This document shows, one piece after another, positions 9,852 to 17,698 of a DNA stretch of 64,000 bases. Made by a program: the position numbers and the translations under genes. Below the pieces are notes generated by a model, which saw only the letters and a list, made by a program, of their open reading frames with translations, was not told where the DNA came from and searched no databases. This DNA comes from Puniceibacterium sp. IMCC21224. GTDB taxonomy: Bacteria; Pseudomonadota; Alphaproteobacteria; Rhodobacterales; Rhodobacteraceae. The stretch is taken from NCBI RefSeq assembly GCF_001038505.1, contig NZ_LDPY01000001.1:372001-436000 (forward strand), in the 5' to 3' direction. Every line of letters begins with the position of its first letter. The first letter of the stretch is position 1.

Positions 9852-9886
9852 GCGCTGGCGACGGTCCGATGGACCTTGGCCAGCGC
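9852..9886. terminator. Hairpin between convergent dnaJ and response regulator
   Basis: GCGCTGGC (9852-9859) pairs perfectly with GCCAGCGC (9879-9886). An inner GGTCC/GGACC pair extends the structure. It lies in the 47-base gap between two converging genes and can serve both strands. It has no long T-tract. Confidence 0.6.
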
Positions 9887-9893
9887 CGCATAG

Positions 9894-10520
9894 TCAGGAT
9901 GTCAGCTTGGCCTCTATAGCGTAGCGGATAAGCTCCGTTGTCCGGCTCAGCCCCAGCTTTTTCTTGATGCTGGACGATGTATTCGCCGCAGTCTTGTAGC
10001 TGATGCGCAGCGCGTTTGCGACGGATTGCAGATCCTCGCCCTGTCCGATCAAACGCAGCACTTGATGTTCGCGTTCCGTCAGCGACGACAGCGGATCGGC
10101 CTTTCCGCCGATCCGGGACGCCGCCACGGCAAGGGCCATGTCGTGGGACAGATAGAGACGGTCGGCCTCAAGCGCGCTGATTGCGTCACAGAAATCTTCG
10201 GGACCGGAGTTCTTGGAGAGATAGCCGGTGGCACCCGCCTCAAGCGCCTTGGAGACAAAGACGGTCTGTTCGTTCATCGAAAAGATTAGAATCCGTGTGT
10301 CTGGCGCCCGCAGCAACAGTGGCGCGATGAGGCCTAAACCGCCAAGGCCGGGCATCCCAAGATCCAGAACAATCAGATCCGGTTTGTGCGCATCAGAAAG
10401 GCGCAGGGCATCGTTATCATGCAATGCTTCGAAAACCGGATCGTATCCGCGTTCGGACAACAGCTGACGGCACCCCAGCCGCGCAATCGGGTGATCGTCG
10501 ATAACCAGCGCAGATTTCAC
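9894..10520 (-). CDS. LuxR/NarL-family response regulator
   Basis: DNA-binding half of a two-component system. The 208-residue protein has a receiver domain with Asp8/Asp9, the phospho-acceptor Asp53 (VLDLGMPG) and the conserved Lys in GYLSKN. A C-terminal LuxR-type helix-turn-helix follows (SLTEREHQVLRLIGQG). The start overlaps the stop of the histidine kinase by 4 bases, so they are one operon. With the kinase and the divergent PQQ-associated genes, the arrangement recalls FlhS/FlhR of Paracoccus, which control methanol and formaldehyde oxidation. That orthology is inferred from context and domain type only. Confidence 0.92.
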   Translation of the reverse strand: MKSALVIDDHPIARLGCRQLLSERGYDPVFEALHDNDALRLSDAHKPDLIVLDLGMPGLGGLGLIAPLLLRAPDTRILIFSMNEQTVFVSKALEAGATGYLSKNSGPEDFCDAISALEADRLYLSHDMALAVAASRIGGKADPLSSLTEREHQVLRLIGQGEDLQSVANALRISYKTAANTSSSIKKKLGLSRTTELIRYAIEAKLTS

Positions 10521-11887
10521 GATGCCAACCCCAATCTCGCATCCAACCTGTCGGATTGTGGCAAGGGGAGACCGACGGACAATCGCGTGCCGCCATCGTC
10601 GGTACGTGTGATCATCAGCTGACCGCCAACGGCACTGATCCGGTCGCGCATGGATGTCAGGCCCCGGCCTTCGGTGTGGCTGTCAGGAATCCCAAGCCCG
10701 TCATCTTCGAGCATCAGGCGCAATGTCGTGCAATCAGTTTCGATCCGTAGCTGGATGTGCTGCGGGTTGCCGTGGCGCAGGGCGTTGGTCGTGCCCTCCT
10801 GAAAGAACCGGTAAACCGTCAGGTCCAGGATCTCAGGCGTTTCGGGCAGTGATGCGGGCAAGTCGAGGTGCCAATCCACAGCCGGATGGGTTTTGCGAAA
10901 GGCGTCGAACAGGTCGCGCAACGCTTCAAGCAACGGTAACTGCCCAATCGCCATGGGGCGCAAGGTGGTCAGAAGTCGCGTGTTCGACGCCTGAATCTGC
11001 GCCACGATAGACAGGATCACGTCGGCCTCGGCTGCCAGAGCGGCGTTTCCGTCGGCACGGGCTGCACGCGCAATACCGGACGCCTTGACCCGCAGACCAA
11101 ATAGGCATGGCCCGAATTCGTCGTGCAATTCCATTGCGATGGCGCGACGTTCTGCATCGCCCAACTCAACGATCCGGCGGTTGAGCACAGCGCGGTCGGA
11201 CTCGGCGATTTGCAGGCTTTCGGACAGCGCGTCAAACCCGGCAAGAATCGGTTCGAGGTCGGCGCTGCCGCGATGACCCAGACGAGCGGTCAGATCACCC
11301 TCGCGCAGGCGACGAAGCGCCATGCGTAAATCATCCAGCGGACGCAGCGACCGATGGACCAGCACCGCTAGCATCACCGCAGATAGCAGCGCGGTCAGGG
11401 CAACGATCCAGAACAGGCTGGTCACGTCCTGCCAGACTTCGGCTATTTCGTCGTCAGGCGCGGTGGTCATCGAGACATAGCCATAAACAACGCCGTTGGC
11501 TTGCACCGGGATTCGGGTTTCCCGCAGGGTCGGCATCACCAGTCGCCGGAACCAATCGGGGGCGGTGTCGGGCTGGGTTCTGTCGCCAATTTCGGGCAGA
11601 GGCAGCACGCCGCGGCGGGCGTCAATCAGCGCAAGATCGACGTGGCGCGGCGCGACCAGAATATCAGCGAGGCGCGGCAAGACGTCGGCGGGGGCGGTGT
11701 CCCGCATGGCCGCCCCAAGGGTGGCGATTACCAGCGCGCGCGCGCTTTGCGCCCCTGACGTCACCTCTAGATCGACCGCGTCGCGCGCGTTGAACACAAG
11801 CACACCGGCGCCAATGGCGAGCGTGGCAAGCTGAATGCCCACAATGCCAAACACCACTTGCCGTCTCAGATACATGCGTCCGAACAT
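10517..11887 (-). CDS. Sensor histidine kinase, HisKA_3 type
   Basis: Membrane sensor of 456 residues. Two transmembrane segments (about 11-33 and 158-178) enclose a periplasmic sensing loop of about 120 residues, followed by a HAMP-like linker. The dimerisation/phospho-acceptor motif ERRAIAMELHDEFGPCL has His255. The ATPase domain has an N-box (EGTTNALRHGNP) and G-box (EDDGLGIPD). HisKA_3 kinases pair with NarL-type regulators, and one overlaps its 3' end. It is divergent from an operon of periplasmic proteins linked to PQQ-dependent oxidation, suggesting it senses a substrate or cofactor of that pathway. The signal is unknown. Confidence 0.92.
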   Translation of the reverse strand: MFGRMYLRRQVVFGIVGIQLATLAIGAGVLVFNARDAVDLEVTSGAQSARALVIATLGAAMRDTAPADVLPRLADILVAPRHVDLALIDARRGVLPLPEIGDRTQPDTAPDWFRRLVMPTLRETRIPVQANGVVYGYVSMTTAPDDEIAEVWQDVTSLFWIVALTALLSAVMLAVLVHRSLRPLDDLRMALRRLREGDLTARLGHRGSADLEPILAGFDALSESLQIAESDRAVLNRRIVELGDAERRAIAMELHDEFGPCLFGLRVKASGIARAARADGNAALAAEADVILSIVAQIQASNTRLLTTLRPMAIGQLPLLEALRDLFDAFRKTHPAVDWHLDLPASLPETPEILDLTVYRFFQEGTTNALRHGNPQHIQLRIETDCTTLRLMLEDDGLGIPDSHTEGRGLTSMRDRISAVGGQLMITRTDDGGTRLSVGLPLPQSDRLDARLGLAS

Positions 11888-11961
11888 GCTGTTGAATTCC
11901 TGTGTCGCGGGGCACCAGCGTATCGGGATGACCGGTCTCCGTCGATTGTCAAACGTCGGAC

Positions 11962-11998
11962 CGGGAAATATTCCCGCTGACCTTGCCGAATGTTCCCG
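11962..11998. promoter_or_regulatory. Inverted and direct TTCCCG repeats in the divergent promoter region
   Basis: CGGGAA (11962-11967) and TTCCCG (11971-11976) form a perfect inverted repeat with a 3-base spacer. A third TTCCCG is at 11993-11998, 22 bases (two helical turns) from the second. They lie between the kinase gene and the divergent binding-protein gene and may be the operator of the adjacent response regulator. Confidence 0.45.
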
Positions 11999-12068
11999 GA
12001 CCTTTTTGGGACGCGCGGCGCGGACCCCTCATGCTAGCCAGATAGCAGGAGGAGTTGAGGAAGTAGTC

Positions 12069-13301
12069 ATGCCCAGCATTGTGAATCATCGATTGCGTCT
12101 CCCTTTCCTGAGCAGGTGCCTGGTGCTGTCTCTGACGGTGCTTGGCATTGCTGTGGCGTCTTCTCCCGCTGCGGCACAGGATGTACGCGCGGCCGTGATC
12201 CGGGTGGATTACCCTTCGCTCCTCCCTCTGTCGCGCCTGGATCTTCCGGCAGACAATCGTGGTTTTGCCGGGGCGCGTCTGGCGACGGATGACAATCGCA
12301 CCACGGGTCAGTTTCTGGGGCAATCCTATGCGACCAAAGAGGTCAGCGTGCCACCGCAAGAGACGCAGGCTGCCTTTCAGGCGCTCATGGATGCGGGCAT
12401 TCGGTTGGTTGTGGTGATCGGCAATGCTACAGATCTGATCGCGATGGCGGACGGCGCACCTGACGACGCGCTCTTGCTGAACGCTGCCAGCGGGGATATC
12501 ACGCTGCGGTCAGGATCGTGCCGTGCCAATGTGCTGCACATTGCCCCCAGCGATGCGATGCGTACCGACGCAGTGGCGCAGTTTCTGGTCTGGAAACGCT
12601 GGACCGACTGGTTCTTGATCGAGGGGTCCAACCCCCGGGATCAGGCGCTGGGTCAGGCATATCGGACCTCAGCCCGCAAGTTCGGCGCAAAGATCACCGT
12701 AGAGCGCATCTTTGAAGATACCGGCGGCAGCCGAGTGTCGGATTCGGGGCATGTTCTGGTGCAGCGTCAGATCCCGGTGTTCACGCAGGATGCTGCCGCG
12801 CATGACGTGGTGGTGGCTGCCGATGCGTCGGACGTCTTTGCCGAATATCTGCCCTATCATCTGTGGGATGCCGCCCCTGTGGCCGGCTCTGCCGGGCTGC
12901 GGCCCCTGACCTGGGCACCTACCCACGAAAGCTGGGGCGCCACGCAGATTCAGCGCCGATTCGAGGCGCTGGCAGGCCGCAGCATGACCGATATCGACTA
13001 CCAGACCTGGTTGGCCTTGCGGGTACTGGGCGAGGCGGCGACGCGCACCTCAAGTGCCGATCCCGCCACTTTGCGCGATTACATCCTGTCCCCGGACTTT
13101 GAACTTGCGGCATTCAAGGGCGTGCCGGTGACATTCCGACCGTGGAACGGGCAGTTGCGTCAGCCGATCCTGCTGTCCAACGGCCGGATGACTGTCAGCG
13201 TCAGCCCGCAGGACGGGTTCCTGCACGAAGCTTCGCCGTTGGATACGCTGGGGCTGGATCGCCCTGAATCAGACTGCACAGCCTTTGAAGGGGAAAACTG
13301 A
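12069..13301 (+). CDS. PQQ-associated ABC transporter substrate-binding protein
   Basis: A 410-residue periplasmic protein of the branched-chain-amino-acid-binding fold. The segments DNRGFAGARLATDDNRTTGQ and FLVWKRWTDWFLIEGSNP match what I know of the subfamily encoded with PQQ-dependent alcohol dehydrogenase systems (TIGR03863 type). A signal peptide ends at about residue 36 (SSPAAAQ). The ATG at 12069 follows GAGG at 8 bases; the longer open frame upstream is not signal-peptide-like. The stop overlaps the next start (TGATG). Normally such genes sit with an ATPase and permease, but neither is present, so its role may be ligand sensing rather than transport. Confidence 0.8.
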   Translation: MPSIVNHRLRLPFLSRCLVLSLTVLGIAVASSPAAAQDVRAAVIRVDYPSLLPLSRLDLPADNRGFAGARLATDDNRTTGQFLGQSYATKEVSVPPQETQAAFQALMDAGIRLVVVIGNATDLIAMADGAPDDALLLNAASGDITLRSGSCRANVLHIAPSDAMRTDAVAQFLVWKRWTDWFLIEGSNPRDQALGQAYRTSARKFGAKITVERIFEDTGGSRVSDSGHVLVQRQIPVFTQDAAAHDVVVAADASDVFAEYLPYHLWDAAPVAGSAGLRPLTWAPTHESWGATQIQRRFEALAGRSMTDIDYQTWLALRVLGEAATRTSSADPATLRDYILSPDFELAAFKGVPVTFRPWNGQLRQPILLSNGRMTVSVSPQDGFLHEASPLDTLGLDRPESDCTAFEGEN

Positions 13302-14269
13302 TGTTCCGAGCTTTACTGCTTTCCACAGTGGCGCTGACGGCGCCGGCCTATGCGAACAACGTCTTTGTCACCAATGAAAAAGGCAATTCTGTCACCGTTC
13401 TGGACAGTGAGACGTGGGAGGTCATCACCGAATTTCCGGCAGGCAATCGCCCGCGTGGCATCACCATCGCGCCGGACGGGAGCGAGCTGTATATCTGCGC
13501 GTCCGACGACGATCTGGTGCGGGTGTTTGACCCTGTGACGTTTGAGGAATTGCATGTCTTGCCATCTGGACCGGACCCGGAATTGTTCGTGCTGCATCCG
13601 TCTGGCAACCCGCTTTATATTGCGAATGAGGATGACAACCTTGTCACTGTCGTCGACACAAAAACTCATATGGTTCTGGCGGAAATCCCGGTGGGGGTCG
13701 AACCCGAGGGCATGGCGATCAGTCCGGACGCCAGCATCGTCATCAACACGTCCGAGACGACGAATATGGCGCATTTCATCAACACCGAAACGTTCGAGAT
13801 CGTGCAGAATGTGCTGGTTGATCAGCGCCCGCGCTATGCAGAATTCACCCGCGACGGTCAAAAGCTATACGTCAGCGCCGAGATTGGCGGCACAGTCAGC
13901 GTCATTGACCACGCGGCAGAAACCCCATCGATCACCAAAAAGATCAGCTTTGATGTGCCGGGTGTGCTGTCGGAATGGCTTCAGCCGGTAGGGATCAAGA
14001 TCACATCGGATGCGAGCCGCGTCTTTGTTGCGCTGGGGCCAGCCAACCGGGTCGCGGTGATCGACGGGCAGACAGACGAGGTGATCGACTATCTTCTGGT
14101 GGGGCAGCGGGTTTGGCAACTCGCTTTCACACCGGATGAAAAGTTCCTGATCACCACCAACGGCAATTCCAACGATGTGTCGGTCATCGACGTTGAAACG
14201 CTGAAAGTCATCAAATCGGTGCAGGTCGGGCAACAACCCTGGGGGGTTGTCGTCGCGCCGGATTCATAA
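13301..14269 (+). CDS. YVTN beta-propeller protein, PQQ-associated family
   Basis: A 322-residue secreted protein with a signal peptide (cleavage near APAYA, residue 18). It then has about seven repeats of the pattern VTVLDSETWEVITEFPAGNRP-like strands with PRGI/PEGM/PWGV turns, giving a YVTN-type propeller. Its size and its place beside the special binding protein match the propeller family found in PQQ-dependent catabolism clusters (TIGR03866 type). The ATG overlaps the upstream stop by one base. The function in that family is not established; a periplasmic scaffold or cofactor-binding role is a guess. Confidence 0.85.
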   Translation: MFRALLLSTVALTAPAYANNVFVTNEKGNSVTVLDSETWEVITEFPAGNRPRGITIAPDGSELYICASDDDLVRVFDPVTFEELHVLPSGPDPELFVLHPSGNPLYIANEDDNLVTVVDTKTHMVLAEIPVGVEPEGMAISPDASIVINTSETTNMAHFINTETFEIVQNVLVDQRPRYAEFTRDGQKLYVSAEIGGTVSVIDHAAETPSITKKISFDVPGVLSEWLQPVGIKITSDASRVFVALGPANRVAVIDGQTDEVIDYLLVGQRVWQLAFTPDEKFLITTNGNSNDVSVIDVETLKVIKSVQVGQQPWGVVVAPDS

Positions 14270-14287
14270 ACCACAAGGGAGAGAGAC

Positions 14288-14731
14288 GTGAAAAAACTGG
14301 CTTTTGTTCTGGCTGCGCTGGTGGCCACGCCTGCCGCCGCAGCACCATTGTGCGACGAAATGGGATTTGCCGGGCTGTTGGCAAAGTGCAACCGTGGCGA
14401 CACGGTTGAGCTGACGCTGTCGTCGGGCAAGCCGCTCTATGATGGTGATGGCCCGATTGCGTTGCAATCTGGCGCTTATTATGCGGTCAACATTACCGCA
14501 GATGGCACCGCTGAGCTGGCGGTTTCGGGGGCAGAATTCTTTCGCGCCATCTGGATGAACGAAATAGTCATAAACGACATCGAAATCCGCCCGATGGCCA
14601 TCGACAGCATCGAATTTGATGCCGGTGGCAGTGCGCGACTGTCATTTATCGCGATCAAACCCGGCAGCTATACGGTGCGCATTCCCGGTTCGACCGGCGA
14701 CGCGCAATCCGTGACGTTTTCGATCCAGTAA
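14288..14731 (+). CDS. Small secreted beta-sandwich-like protein, function unknown
   Basis: A 147-residue protein with a clear signal peptide (cleavage after about residue 18) followed by beta-strand-rich sequence. The closing segment KPGSYTVRIPG is reminiscent of cupredoxins and other small periplasmic copper proteins. However, it has no histidine at all and only two cysteines (Cys22, Cys34) near the mature N terminus, so a classical blue-copper site is absent. A ribosome site (AGGGAGAG) precedes the ATG at 14288, 18 bases after the propeller gene. Third gene of the PQQ-associated operon. I do not recognise a named family. Confidence 0.72.
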   Translation: MKKLAFVLAALVATPAAAAPLCDEMGFAGLLAKCNRGDTVELTLSSGKPLYDGDGPIALQSGAYYAVNITADGTAELAVSGAEFFRAIWMNEIVINDIEIRPMAIDSIEFDAGGSARLSFIAIKPGSYTVRIPGSTGDAQSVTFSIQ

Positions 14732-14748
14732 TCCAAAGGAGATTTACA

Positions 14749-15000
14749 ATGTTTCGCAAGAGCCTCACCGCGCTTGTTCTGATTGCGCCCGTTGCTGTGT
14801 TTGCCGCTGACGACGCGGTGTCCGCTGAAGTGCAGGAGCAGATCGTCTCTATGCTTGCCGATATGCAATGCGAAATGGACGTGGACGACATCGAAGCTGA
14901 CGACGGCGGATACGAGTTGGACGATGTGTACTGCGCGGACGGCCAGTATGACATCAACCTTGATGGCGATCTGAAGGTGACAAACAAACGCAAGGAATGA
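14749..15000 (+). CDS. Very acidic secreted PepSY-like protein
   Basis: An 83-residue protein with a 19-residue signal peptide (ends AVFA). The mature part of 64 residues contains 20 Asp/Glu and only 4 Lys/Arg. The pattern (VQEQIVSMLADM, then DVDDIEADDGGYELDD, ending in a strand YDINLDGDLKV) fits a single PepSY-type domain. Two Cys could form a disulfide. AAAGGAG precedes the ATG. Last gene of the operon, followed by a hairpin at 15050-15084. Acidic PepSY proteins near methanol-oxidation genes include a described lanthanide binder (LanPepSY), which makes metal binding plausible but unproven here. Confidence 0.75.
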   Translation: MFRKSLTALVLIAPVAVFAADDAVSAEVQEQIVSMLADMQCEMDVDDIEADDGGYELDDVYCADGQYDINLDGDLKVTNKRKE

Positions 15001-15049
15001 TTGGCATCGCTCTGCGGGTCGCTGCAATCCGCCCATGAGGATTTCGTCA

Positions 15050-15084
15050 CTGGCGGTTTGAACGCAGCGAAATGGAACCGCCAG
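15050..15084 (+). terminator. Terminator-like hairpin after the PQQ-associated operon
   Basis: CTGGCGGTT (15050-15058) pairs perfectly with AACCGCCAG (15076-15084) across a 17-base loop and is followed by ATTTAT. It lies 50 bases after the PepSY-like gene on the same strand. Confidence 0.5.
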
Positions 15085-15095
15085 ATTTATCGTCA

Positions 15096-15126
15096 ATAAA
15101 AAACGCCACCCCGAAAGGGTGGCGTT
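15096..15126 (-). terminator. Rho-independent terminator of rpmE
   Basis: Read on the minus strand, AACGCCACCC and GGGTGGCGTT (15126-15117 and 15111-15102) form a 10-base-pair stem with a 5-base loop, followed directly by a T-run. A textbook terminator about 30 bases after the rpmE stop. Confidence 0.9.
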
Positions 15127-15153
15127 CTGTCGTTTCGGCAAAAGCGGTGGATT

Positions 15154-15375
15154 TTAGAATCCAAGGCCTTCGTATTTCTTTTTGAACTTCGACACGCGAC
15201 CGCCGGCATCCATCAGGCGCGAACTGCCGCCGGTCCAGGCCGGGTGAACCGTCGGGTCGATATCGAGGGTCAGCGTATCGCCCTCTTTGCCCCAGGTGGA
15301 GCGGGTCTCGAATGTGGTGCCGTCGGTCATCTTGACGGTGACCATGTGGTACGCGGGGTGAATTTCTTTTCTCAT
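15154..15375 (-). CDS. rpmE: 50S ribosomal protein L31
   Basis: A 73-residue large-subunit protein. It opens [10 protein letters not shown] and contains [23 protein letters not shown] and the C-terminal [11 protein letters not shown], all typical of alphaproteobacterial L31. It lacks the CxxC zinc ligands of the zinc-containing form. GTAAGGAG lies upstream of the ATG at 15375. It follows rplS by 11 bases on the minus strand, forming an rplS-rpmE unit that ends at a strong terminator. Confidence 0.97.
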   Translation of the reverse strand: MRKEIHPAYHMVTVKMTDGTTFETRSTWGKEGDTLTLDIDPTVHPAWTGGSSRLMDAGGRVSKFKKKYEGLGF

Positions 15376-15386
15376 CGGTCCGCTCC

Positions 15387-15770
15387 TTACGCGTTGACGC
15401 CCTTGGGCGCCTTGTAGTTGGTGACCTCGGCGATGCGGGCGGATTTGCCGCGACGGGCGCGCAGGTAATACAACTTGGCGCGACGGACATGGCCACGACG
15501 GACAACTTCGATCGTGTCGATGTTGGTCGAGAAAAGCGGGAATACGCGCTCGACGCCTTCGCCAAAGGAAATCTTGCGGACGGTAAAGGAACCGGCGATG
15601 CCCTTGCCATTGTTACGGGCGATGCAGACGCCTTCGTAATTCTGGACGCGGGTGCGGGTGCCTTCGGTCACTTTGTAACCGACGCGAATGGTGTCGCCGG
15701 CCTTGAAGTCGGGAATGGTTTTCCCGAGGGAGGCGATCTGTTCCGCCTCCAGTTGTTCGATCAGGTTCAT
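15387..15770 (-). CDS. rplS: 50S ribosomal protein L19
   Basis: A 127-residue protein at the interface of the ribosomal subunits. Family signatures are present: [31 protein letters not shown] and [20 protein letters not shown]. The open frame extends to 15992, but conservation and an AGGAG site 8 bases upstream set the start at the ATG at 15770. It is downstream of trmD on the same strand with a 251-base gap. A small perfect hairpin (TTGCGG/CCGCAA arms at 15792-15808) sits just before the ribosome binding site and could be a regulatory leader. Confidence 0.97.
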   Translation of the reverse strand: MNLIEQLEAEQIASLGKTIPDFKAGDTIRVGYKVTEGTRTRVQNYEGVCIARNNGKGIAGSFTVRKISFGEGVERVFPLFSTNIDTIEVVRRGHVRRAKLYYLRARRGKSARIAEVTNYKAPKGVNA

Positions 15771-15791
15771 CTGATCATCTCCTAATGCTGC

Positions 15792-15808
15792 TTGCGGTTG
15801 TCCCGCAA
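15792..15808 (-). promoter_or_regulatory. Hairpin in the rplS leader
   Basis: Six-base arms TTGCGG and CCGCAA with a 5-base loop lie 22-38 bases upstream of the rplS start, close to its ribosome binding site. The 251-base gap between trmD and rplS otherwise holds no gene I can support. Autoregulatory leaders of L19 are known in other phyla; equivalence here is speculation. Confidence 0.3.
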
Positions 15809-16021
15809 AGGTGTGCGCGGCCTCAGAGCTCTTGGTCTTCGTCCGGGTCCGTCCGCTGCCATGCAAGGGGCGCCCGCCAGAGGTTAGGTCGTCGTTGTCA
15901 TATCCATGGTCCAGGGCAGCAAGGCGCGTATGAGAGCCGTTCGAAGTGGACGGAAAAAGAGCGCCGAGAATCCGGAGGAGGACAGGCGGCATAAATCAGA
16001 CAATGACGAAGATTTCAACTG

Positions 16022-16834
16022 TTATTCGGTGGTGTCGCCGGTGTTACGGTCGTTGTGACGCTGCCATAGATCCGGTCGCCGTTCGCGGGTCAGCGCACGG
16101 GCCTGTTCGCGACGCCACCGGGCTATTTCACCATGGTTTCCCGACAGCAGGATCGATGGAATGTCGAGATCCTGCCAGGACGCCGGTTTGGTGTATTGCG
16201 GATGCTCCAACAGGTCGTCCGCAAAGCTTTCTTCCTGCGCCGAGGCCGAATTACCCAACACACCAGGCAGCAGCCGCACTGTGGCATCGAGCAGGGCCTG
16301 CGCTGCGATTTCACCCCCGGTCAGGATAAAGTCGCCCATCGACACTTCGGTCACGCCAAAGGCGTCGATGACGCGCTGATCCATCCCTTCGAATCGGCCA
16401 CAGATCAGCGTGACACCGGGGGTACGGGCAAGGTTCTGCGCCATCGGCTGATCAAAGCGGCGTCCGCGCGGCGACAGGTAGAGGATGGGGGCCGTTGCAG
16501 GCATCCGGGCACGGCAATGCGACAATGCGCGGCCCATGATGTCGGCGCGCAGGACCATACCCGCACCGCCGCCTGCGGGCGTGTCGTCCACGTTGCGGTG
16601 GCGACCTTCGCCAAATTCACGCAGGAATACCGGGTCGAGTTGCCACAGACCGTCTTTGAGCGCCTTACCAGTGAGCGACAGGCCAAGGGTGCCGGGAAAT
16701 GCCTCTGGAAAAAGGGTGATGACCTGCGCCTTCCAGGCATTTTGCAGTTCTGGCGTGTGGGTCATCAGCTCGCTGGGTTTCAGCGAGGCAGAAATAGCCT
16801 TGCGGCCATGGGATCGTGTGAGACGCTCAGACAT
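16022..16834 (-). CDS. trmD: tRNA (guanine37-N1)-methyltransferase
   Basis: Methylates G37 of tRNAs using S-adenosylmethionine, preventing frameshifting. The 270-residue protein has the trefoil-knot SAM-binding segment (LICGRFEGMDQRVID, then EVSMGDFILTGGE) and the core start QVITLFPEAFPGTLG. The chosen ATG at 16834 gives a roughly 30-residue basic extension (SHGRKAISASLKPSELM) that, to my knowledge, is found in roseobacter TrmD proteins. An internal ATG at 16765 is the alternative. In most alphaproteobacteria rpsP and rimM lie just upstream; here the gene upstream is an unrelated, divergent GntR regulator. Confidence 0.96.
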   Translation of the reverse strand: MSERLTRSHGRKAISASLKPSELMTHTPELQNAWKAQVITLFPEAFPGTLGLSLTGKALKDGLWQLDPVFLREFGEGRHRNVDDTPAGGGAGMVLRADIMGRALSHCRARMPATAPILYLSPRGRRFDQPMAQNLARTPGVTLICGRFEGMDQRVIDAFGVTEVSMGDFILTGGEIAAQALLDATVRLLPGVLGNSASAQEESFADDLLEHPQYTKPASWQDLDIPSILLSGNHGEIARWRREQARALTRERRPDLWQRHNDRNTGDTTE

Positions 16835-17035
16835 CGGGCCCTCGGATTGCGGCGGCTGTGTTGTCCTACAGGCAAGTTGCGACTCGGGTAAAGGGTGGTT
16901 GCGCGGGCTCGTAGGGGCAACGATGGCAAACCTGCGCATGTCAATCGGGGTTTGATTTCGCGGGCAGGCCTTACCAAAGCACTGCCGACATCGTAGTCTT
17001 GTCCGAGCAACAATAAATGCGGAGCGTTCGGTTCG

Positions 17036-17698
17036 TTGGAAAAAAGCGATCAGACTCAGCCAAACCGAAGCCAGAGCACATATCAGGCGATTCTGCTGGC
17101 GATCCGGAACGGCGTTTATCGCCCTGGCGACAGGCTTCGGGAAGAAGAGGTCGCGCAGCGGCTGGGGGTCAGCCGGACTCCCGTGCGCGAGGCCCTTGGA
17201 CGTCTGTTGGAAAAGGGACTTATTGAGGTTGCCAGCAGTCGCGGATTGGCCGTCAGCGTTCTGAGTATGCCTAAGGTGTTCGAACTCTATGCGATGCGGC
17301 GCGAACTCGAAGGGTTGGTGGCCCGCTTTGCCGCCCAGCACGCGACCGATGTCGAGATTGAGAATTTCGAACAGTTAAATCACGAGTTTACGGCCACGGA
17401 TGATCCAAGGGTGGCTGCGGAACTGAACCGAATCCTGCACGAACGGTTTGCCGATGCCTGTGGCAACCGGTACTTGCGAACGGCGGTCAAGGAATTGCAG
17501 GCCAACACGCTGTTGCTTGTCCAGACGACGTTCGAAGCGCCCGGACGTGTTCAGACTGCCTCGGCCGAACATGCCCGGATCATCGACGCGATCAAACAGC
17601 GGGATGAAGAGGCGGCGCAGGTCGCGGCCGCAGACCATATTGCGCGAGCGCTGAAGACCCGTCTGAGAATCGCCAAGGAAAATTCACCCGCGATCTAA
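17036..17698 (+). CDS. GntR-family transcriptional regulator (FadR/FCD subgroup)
   Basis: A 220-residue DNA-binding regulator. The N-terminal winged helix is clear (GVYRPGDRLREEEVAQRLGV, then SRTPVREALGRLLEKGLI). The C-terminal all-helical FCD ligand domain runs from about residue 85, with metal or acid ligands expected in NHEFT and in HARIIDAI. The start is a TTG at 17036, as no in-frame ATG precedes the domain. It is divergent from trmD and 418 bases upstream of flhA. No dedicated target gene is adjacent. FCD regulators usually respond to organic acids. Confidence 0.9.
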   Translation: MEKSDQTQPNRSQSTYQAILLAIRNGVYRPGDRLREEEVAQRLGVSRTPVREALGRLLEKGLIEVASSRGLAVSVLSMPKVFELYAMRRELEGLVARFAAQHATDVEIENFEQLNHEFTATDDPRVAAELNRILHERFADACGNRYLRTAVKELQANTLLLVQTTFEAPGRVQTASAEHARIIDAIKQRDEEAAQVAAADHIARALKTRLRIAKENSPAI

